From NCBI GenBank assembly GCA_002314565.1, contig DCGL01000078.1, positions 1 to 8,364 of the forward strand: a DNA stretch of 8,364 bases, written 5' to 3'. This DNA is from Clostridiales bacterium UBA1779. GTDB taxonomy: Bacteria > Bacillota > Clostridia > Oscillospirales > CAG-272. Under the pieces are notes generated by a model. That model made no database searches. It worked only from the letters and a program-made list of their open reading frames with translations, and was not told the origin of the DNA. A program made the position numbers and the translations under genes. This document shows positions 6,473 to 8,364 of the stretch, piece after piece. Each line of letters starts with the position of its first letter. Position 1 is the first letter of the stretch.

Positions 6473-8245
6473 ATGAAGAAACTCGTATCCCTCGCCATCA
6501 CGCTGATGCTCATCCTTGCAGCATTCACTACCTTCTCGTCTCCCGTTTCTGCCGAAGAAGCTTTCGACAAATGGGACGGAACTACCTACGACACGTCCTG
6601 GTATGATCCCTCGAATACAACCAAAACCGAGTACACCCTTACCAAGGCGTCACAGTTGGCAGGCCTTGCCGACATCTGCAACGCCACCGCAAACAAAACT
6701 CCCGGACATTTTTCAGGCTGTACAATATACATTGCTGCCAACCTCGACCTCGGAGGATACAAGTGGCCTGTAATCGGCAACGACAATAACCATTCCTTCG
6801 GCGGCAGACTCGTCGGCCGTCTCGGCGGAGCTGACGGAAAATCCGTCATTATCAAGAATATGAACATTGATACCAACGGCACATCACAGAAAAACGTAGG
6901 TCTTGTCGGAACACAGGCCGGCGGCGGTATTGAAAACATCACGCTTCTCGGCGCTACAATCAGTTGCCCCAACAATACTACCGGTTCCTTCGTCGGTTAC
7001 TCAAAGTTCTCACAGTGCACATACAAGAACCTCATTTCAGACGCTGACATTATCTGCGGAGGCGCAAAGTGGGTCGGCGGTATTGTTGCATACTCAAACT
7101 ATGATGAAAACATCTTTGAAAACTGCGTTTTCACAGGAAAGATTACATGTGACAGTGAAGCAACAATCTGGGTAGGTGGCATCTGCGGAAACACCGAAAG
7201 GATTACTCATTTTAAAAACTGCTACGTCGGCGGTCAGATTAATGCTGCCTGCGTACAGGTGGGCGGTTTTGTCGGTTTTGTAACCGCCGGTGTCACGGTT
7301 ACGTTTACAGATTGTCAGTTTGACGGTGTTGTCAACTGCACAAACAAGCCTGCCGGCTCATTCGTCGGTGATGTCGGATTCGGAGCAAAAGAGACCACTC
7401 TGACCTTCACAAACTGCTTTAACTCCGGCGTTACAATCAATGCATATCCTTATCTTCAGTATCAGTTCTCATGGATCGGAACTCTGTCAGGAGCTGACGG
7501 AGGCCAGGCTATGGTTATCGGACTGCAGAACTGCTATTCACTGGCTTCTTTCCCCGTTGCTGCCAAGTGCGATATGAACAGACTTTATAAGGTCACAACC
7601 TATGACGGAACAGTCAAGGAAGTCAATTCAACTCAGCTCAATGATCTTGCAAGCATTTCTATGCCCAAGGTTGTAGAAACAGGGAAGTGTCTGGGCTCCA
7701 ACGCCGAAAGCGCTCTGCTTGCCTTTGATTTCAAGAACACCTGGGCTATCAGAGACGCAAAATATCCGGTGCTTGCCTGCGCTGTCGATTATGCCTCCGG
7801 TGAATTCGGTTCTGCCGATTACACCTGGCTTGACGGTACGAAGGATACCTTCAATATCGAAACAGAAGAACAGCTTCTCGGCCTTGCAAGACTGTCAAAG
7901 ATCTACGATTTCTCAAGCGTAACTCTGAAAATCGATTCTCTTCTCAAAGATCAGATTACAAAGGAGCTCTTCGGTGAAGAGCTTGCAAACAAGCTGAAGT
8001 CCGGTATTACAGCAGTTGAAACAACCGCCGAAGAAACAACAAAGGCTCCGGATCCTGTCACTGAAGCTCCCAAGACTGAGGCTCCTGCACCTGAAACCGA
8101 AACCCCCACAGAAACTTCTGCACAGACCGAAAAGCCTGCCGAAGAAAAGAAGAGCGGCTGCTCTTCCGTCATTACTGCAGAATTCATTGTAATTCTTGTT
8201 GCGGATCTCGGATGCGCCTGGATTGCAAGCAAGAAACAGAAATAA
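6473..8245 (+). CDS. Cell-surface GLUG-repeat protein with C-terminal membrane anchor
   Basis: 590 aa. A Sec signal peptide covers about residues 1-27 (V-S-A before E-E). Residues about 30-140 open with a capping region (T-L-T-K-A-S-Q-L-A-G-L-A) and lead to GLUG-like rungs from about 143 to 360, with N/D-C at Cys 218, 250, 281, 315 and 354. Residues about 440-490 repeat the cap motif (Y-T-W-L-D-G-T then E-E-Q-L-L-G-L-A-R-L) but no rungs follow. Residues about 515-560 are a Thr/Pro/Glu-rich linker of wall-spanning type. The end is S-G-C-S-S, a hydrophobic segment at about 566-585 and a basic tail K-K-Q-K, which should hold the protein in the membrane with the solenoid outside. GLUG solenoids are found in bacterial surface and adhesion proteins and some bind glycans; no catalytic motif is seen. 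Last gene of the operon, 19 bases after the GDPD gene. A role in binding the substrate or scaffolding the two lipoproteins is conjecture. Confidence 0.82.
   Translation: MKKLVSLAITLMLILAAFTTFSSPVSAEEAFDKWDGTTYDTSWYDPSNTTKTEYTLTKASQLAGLADICNATANKTPGHFSGCTIYIAANLDLGGYKWPVIGNDNNHSFGGRLVGRLGGADGKSVIIKNMNIDTNGTSQKNVGLVGTQAGGGIENITLLGATISCPNNTTGSFVGYSKFSQCTYKNLISDADIICGGAKWVGGIVAYSNYDENIFENCVFTGKITCDSEATIWVGGICGNTERITHFKNCYVGGQINAACVQVGGFVGFVTAGVTVTFTDCQFDGVVNCTNKPAGSFVGDVGFGAKETTLTFTNCFNSGVTINAYPYLQYQFSWIGTLSGADGGQAMVIGLQNCYSLASFPVAAKCDMNRLYKVTTYDGTVKEVNSTQLNDLASISMPKVVETGKCLGSNAESALLAFDFKNTWAIRDAKYPVLACAVDYASGEFGSADYTWLDGTKDTFNIETEEQLLGLARLSKIYDFSSVTLKIDSLLKDQITKELFGEELANKLKSGITAVETTAEETTKAPDPVTEAPKTEAPAPETETPTETSAQTEKPAEEKKSGCSSVITAEFIVILVADLGCAWIASKKQK
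6899..7552 (+). repeat. GLUG-like solenoid rungs in the anchored surface protein
   Basis: About seven rungs at residues 143-360, each beginning G-L-V-G, G-S-F-V-G, G-G-I-V-A, G-G-I-C-G, G-G-F-V-G, G-S-F-V-G or W-I-G and most carrying F-x-[ND]-C before the next turn. The Cys spacings are 32, 31, 34 and 39. It is the same repeat type as in the SGNH protein at 805. Confidence 0.75.
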
Positions 8246-8265
8246 TCCCACCCACTTCGTCAAAT

Positions 8266-8301
8266 AAATAAATCGGGGCAAAAGCCCCGATTTATTTTTT
8301 T
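8266..8301. terminator. Strong bidirectional rho-independent terminator
   Basis: Perfect 14-base arms, AAATAAATCGGGGC (8266-8279) and its complement (8284-8297), around an AAAA loop. On the plus strand the arm runs into a T tract ending at 8301, and on the minus strand the stem is followed by TTTATTTATTTG. It therefore ends the three-gene operon from the left and the tRNA-Ser transcript from the right. Its last T is also the complement of the final A of the tRNA CCA end, so the two elements share a base. Confidence 0.93.
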
Positions 8302-8364
8302 GGCGGAGCGGGTGGGATTCGAACCCACGTGCACTTGCGCGCAAACTGATTTCGAGTCTAAATC
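8301..8364 (-). tRNA. tRNA-Ser, 3' part only; anticodon probably CGA
   Basis: Read on the minus strand. The encoded CCA end (8301-8303) is preceded by discriminator G (8304), acceptor 3' strand CCGCTCC (8305-8311), and the T arm GTGGG-TTCGAAT-CCCAC (8312-8328). A long variable arm has stem TGCGC/GTGCA and loop GCAA (8330-8343). A long variable arm plus discriminator G points to serine. The loop CTCGAAA at 8350-8356 would give anticodon CGA (reads UCG). The D arm and 5' acceptor strand lie beyond the window. The visible anticodon stem pairs only at its two inner positions (see findings), so the anticodon call is tentative. Confidence 0.85.

Noticed and set aside
6586..6975. Minus-strand open frame of 129 codons inside the GLUG gene
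   Set aside because: It has a Pro/Arg-rich composition without any domain and lies fully inside a well-supported gene, so it is a shadow.
7913..8344. Minus-strand open frame of 143 codons overlapping the anchor gene and tRNA
   Set aside because: It would run through the tRNA-Ser gene and the terminator stem, and its protein is a Cys/Phe/Gly-rich antisense translation of the Thr/Pro/Glu linker. It is a shadow.
8266..8364. Attachment site or integrated element at the tRNA-Ser gene
   Set aside because: No integrase gene, no duplicated tRNA 3' end elsewhere in the window and no mobile-element genes were found.

Overview
The window looks like a chromosomal segment of an anaerobic, Gram-positive, Clostridia-type bacterium, possibly Oscillospirales. 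The reasons are moderate GC, strong GGAGG ribosome sites, a V/A-type rotary ATPase gene, lipoprotein signal peptides with short Cys lipoboxes, Thr/Glu-rich linkers, and GLUG-type surface repeat proteins. Taxonomy is an inference from style, not from a marker gene.

Layout: (1) 1-548 is the 3' part of the V-type ATP synthase subunit D gene, followed by a hairpin at 559-586. (2) 618-3000 is a two-gene unit: a 61-aa acidic lipoprotein and, one base later, a secreted 731-aa protein that joins a GLUG-like beta-solenoid to an SGNH/GDSL esterase domain with its catalytic blocks intact. A long imperfect hairpin (3013-3045) follows. (3) 3086-8301 is a self-contained three-gene operon. It starts at a near-consensus promoter (TTGACA, 17 bp, TGC TATTAT) whose -10 box is the first unit of a 36-bp TTA microsatellite, and it ends at a strong bidirectional terminator. 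Its genes encode a family 1-like solute-binding lipoprotein, a glycerophosphodiester phosphodiesterase (GDPD) lipoprotein abutting it (TAA-ATG), and a 590-aa GLUG-repeat protein with a Thr/Pro/Glu linker and C-terminal membrane anchor. (4) 8301-8364 is the 3' part of a minus-strand tRNA-Ser gene, cut by the window edge.

All five proteins after the ATPase carry export signals, so the region is a cell-surface module. A working model is that the GLUG proteins display or bind at the wall, the SGNH protein de-esterifies a glycan or polymer, and the GDPD cleaves a glycerophosphodiester (free, lipid-derived or teichoic-acid-like) whose product the binding protein captures. The binding-protein plus GDPD pairing recalls UgpB/UgpQ, but this operon encodes no permease. 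The most distinctive feature is the microsatellite placed at the -10 box and transcription start, which could make expression of the three-gene operon vary by repeat slippage. No stretch over 300 bases lacks a gene.
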